The position numbers were made by a program, and so were the translations under genes. The notes below the pieces were generated by a model. That model had not been told where the DNA came from, searched no databases, and was given only the letters and a program-made list of their open reading frames with translations. Shown here piece after piece: positions 62,898-64,000 of a stretch of 64,000 nt of DNA. Numbering within the stretch: position 1 is the stretch's first letter; each line of letters begins with the position of its first letter. Source of the stretch: Geobacillus vulcani PSS1 (lineage in GTDB: Bacteria > Bacillota > Bacilli > Bacillales > Anoxybacillaceae); contig NZ_JPOI01000001.1 in assembly GCF_000733845.1 (NCBI RefSeq), positions 1,031,501 to 1,095,500 of the forward strand, read 5' to 3'.

Positions 62898-63998
62898 ATG
62901 CTGCGCACAGAAGAAATGATTTTAAACGTCGGCCCCCAACATCCCAGCACCCATGGCGTGTTCCGCCTCATTTTAAAAATCGATGGCGAGATCATTCAAG
63001 AGGCGACGCCGGTCATCGGCTACTTGCACCGCGGGACGGAGAAGATCGCCGAAGGGCTGCAATACACGCAAATCATCCCGTATACCGACCGGATGGACTA
63101 TTTGTCGGCGATGACAAACAACTATGTGCTTTGCCATGCGGTCGAAACGATGATGGGCATTGAAGTGCCGGAACGGGCCGAGTATTTGCGCGTTCTTGCG
63201 ATGGAGCTCGGGCGGATTGCCAGCCACCTCGTCTGGTGGGGGACGTATTTGCTTGACCTCGGCGCGATGAGCCCGTTTTTGTACGCATTCCGCGAGCGCG
63301 AAATGATTATTAATCTATTAAATGAGCTGTCCGGGGCGCGGCTGACGTTCAACTATATGCGCATTGGCGGCGTCAAGTGGGACGCGCCGGATGGCTGGAT
63401 CGACAAGGTGAAACAGTTCGTTCCGTACATGCGCGAGAAACTCGCTGGCTATCACGAGCTGGTCACCGGCAATGAGATTTTTCGCCAGCGCGTCACCGGC
63501 GTGGGACGGTATACGAAAGAAGAAGCGATCAGCTATTCGCTGAGCGGGGTCAACTTGCGGTCGACCGGTGTGAAATGGGATTTGCGCAAAGATGAACCGT
63601 ATTCCGTGTATGACCGGTTTGACTTCGATGTTCCGGTGCGCGAAGGCGGCGACTGTCTGGCCCGCTATGAATGCCGAATGGCGGAAATCGAACAGTCGCT
63701 TCGCATCATCGAGCAGGCGTGCGAGCAATTTCCGCCTCAGGGGCCGATCATGGGAAAAGTGCCCCGCATCATTAAGGCGCCGCCCGGCGAGACGTTCGTC
63801 CGCATCGAAGCGCCGCGCGGCGAGATTGGATGCTATATTGCGAGCGACGGCAAAAAAGAGCCGTACCGCCTCAAATTTCGGCGCCCATCGTTTTATAACT
63901 TGCAAATACTTCCGAAGCTGCTCAAAGGGGAAAACTTGGCCAATGTCATCGCCATTCTCGGCTCGATTGACATTGTGCTCGGGGAGGTCGACGGATGA
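62898..63998 (+). CDS. nuoD: NADH-quinone oxidoreductase subunit D
   Basis: NuoD is the 49-kDa quinone-site subunit of complex I. The 366-residue protein has NVGPQHPSTHGVFRL with the conserved quinone-pocket His, GYLHRGTEKI, ELGRIASHLVW and the C-terminal LGSIDIVLGEVDG. AGGTGTGAACG serves as the ribosome-binding region. It begins three bases after nuoC. Its stop overlaps ATGATG, the likely start of nuoH. Confidence 0.97.
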   Translation: MLRTEEMILNVGPQHPSTHGVFRLILKIDGEIIQEATPVIGYLHRGTEKIAEGLQYTQIIPYTDRMDYLSAMTNNYVLCHAVETMMGIEVPERAEYLRVLAMELGRIASHLVWWGTYLLDLGAMSPFLYAFREREMIINLLNELSGARLTFNYMRIGGVKWDAPDGWIDKVKQFVPYMREKLAGYHELVTGNEIFRQRVTGVGRYTKEEAISYSLSGVNLRSTGVKWDLRKDEPYSVYDRFDFDVPVREGGDCLARYECRMAEIEQSLRIIEQACEQFPPQGPIMGKVPRIIKAPPGETFVRIEAPRGEIGCYIASDGKKEPYRLKFRRPSFYNLQILPKLLKGENLANVIAILGSIDIVLGEVDG

Positions 63999-64000
63999 TG
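63995..64000 (+). CDS. nuoH: Probable start of nuoH (cut by window end)
   Basis: Two in-frame ATG codons (63995 and 63998) overlap the nuoD stop, preceded by GGGGAGG. In Bacillus-type nuo operons nuoH follows nuoD. Only the start codons are in the window. Confidence 0.4.

Overview
The window is a chromosomal segment of a thermophilic Bacillaceae bacterium, almost certainly Geobacillus or a close relative (Parageobacillus). The base composition is moderately GC-rich. The F1Fo-ATPase subunits match my memory of thermophilic Bacillus PS3/Geobacillus very closely (c subunit of 72 residues, beta of 473, alpha of 502, gamma of 285). Gene order largely follows the ywd-ywf-ywh-ywj-ywl-atp part of the Bacillus subtilis chromosome. 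Family names come from sequence motifs and remembered homologues; no database was searched.

Layout. (1) 1-5.1 kb: a spore germination pair (cwlJ-gerQ), coproheme decarboxylase hemQ, phosphotransacetylase pta, the lipoyl-transfer enzyme lipL and the prespore regulator rsfA. (2) 5.2-18.7 kb: conserved y-genes (yuzB, ywfO, ywgA, ywhB, ywhC, ywhD), a purine permease with a PurR-like operator, the sporulation-type penicillin-binding protein pbpG, polyamine genes speE-speB, ywiB-argS, a small XapX protein and a cardiolipin synthase. (3) 19-30.4 kb: an acyl-CoA catabolism island, fadF-mmgA-mmgB-mmgC-acdA-tetR-icmF, behind a promoter carrying a FadR-like operator. In B. subtilis fadF-acdA-rpoE are contiguous and mmgABC lies elsewhere, so the middle genes look inserted. 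(4) 30.8-45.3 kb: rpoE, pyrG (with a CTP-sensing reiterative-transcription attenuator), ywjG, spo0F, fbaA, tal, murAB, glpX, rho, rpmE, tdk, a small lipoprotein, prfA-prmC and spoIIR. (5) 45.2-52.6 kb: ywlC with a dense DnaA-box cluster, mntP, ywlE, a chemoreceptor, rpiB, ywlG, glyA and upp. (6) 53-64 kb: the atpZIBEFHAGDC operon followed directly by a nuo (complex I) operon, nuoABCD and the start of nuoH.

How the genes fit together. The window covers glycolysis/gluconeogenesis (fbaA, glpX, tal, rpiB), acetate and acyl-CoA metabolism, nucleotide synthesis and salvage (pyrG, upp, tdk, glyA), envelope synthesis (murAB, pbpG, cls), sporulation control (spo0F, spoIIR, rsfA, gerQ, cwlJ), translation and transcription (argS, prfA, prmC, rpmE, rpoE, rho) and proton-coupled energy conservation (nuo plus atp).

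No rRNA, tRNA, CRISPR array, phage or intact insertion sequence is visible, and I found no undescribed multi-gene system. The most interesting signals are non-coding or structural: a two-copy MITE-like element whose terminus supplies the spo0F stop codon; a second two-copy intergenic repeat; the eight-box DnaA cluster; the pyrG attenuator; a hairpin between atpE and atpF; structured leaders of rpmE and rho; exact 105-bp tandem repeats in nuoC; and the remodelled fad/mmg/icm locus.
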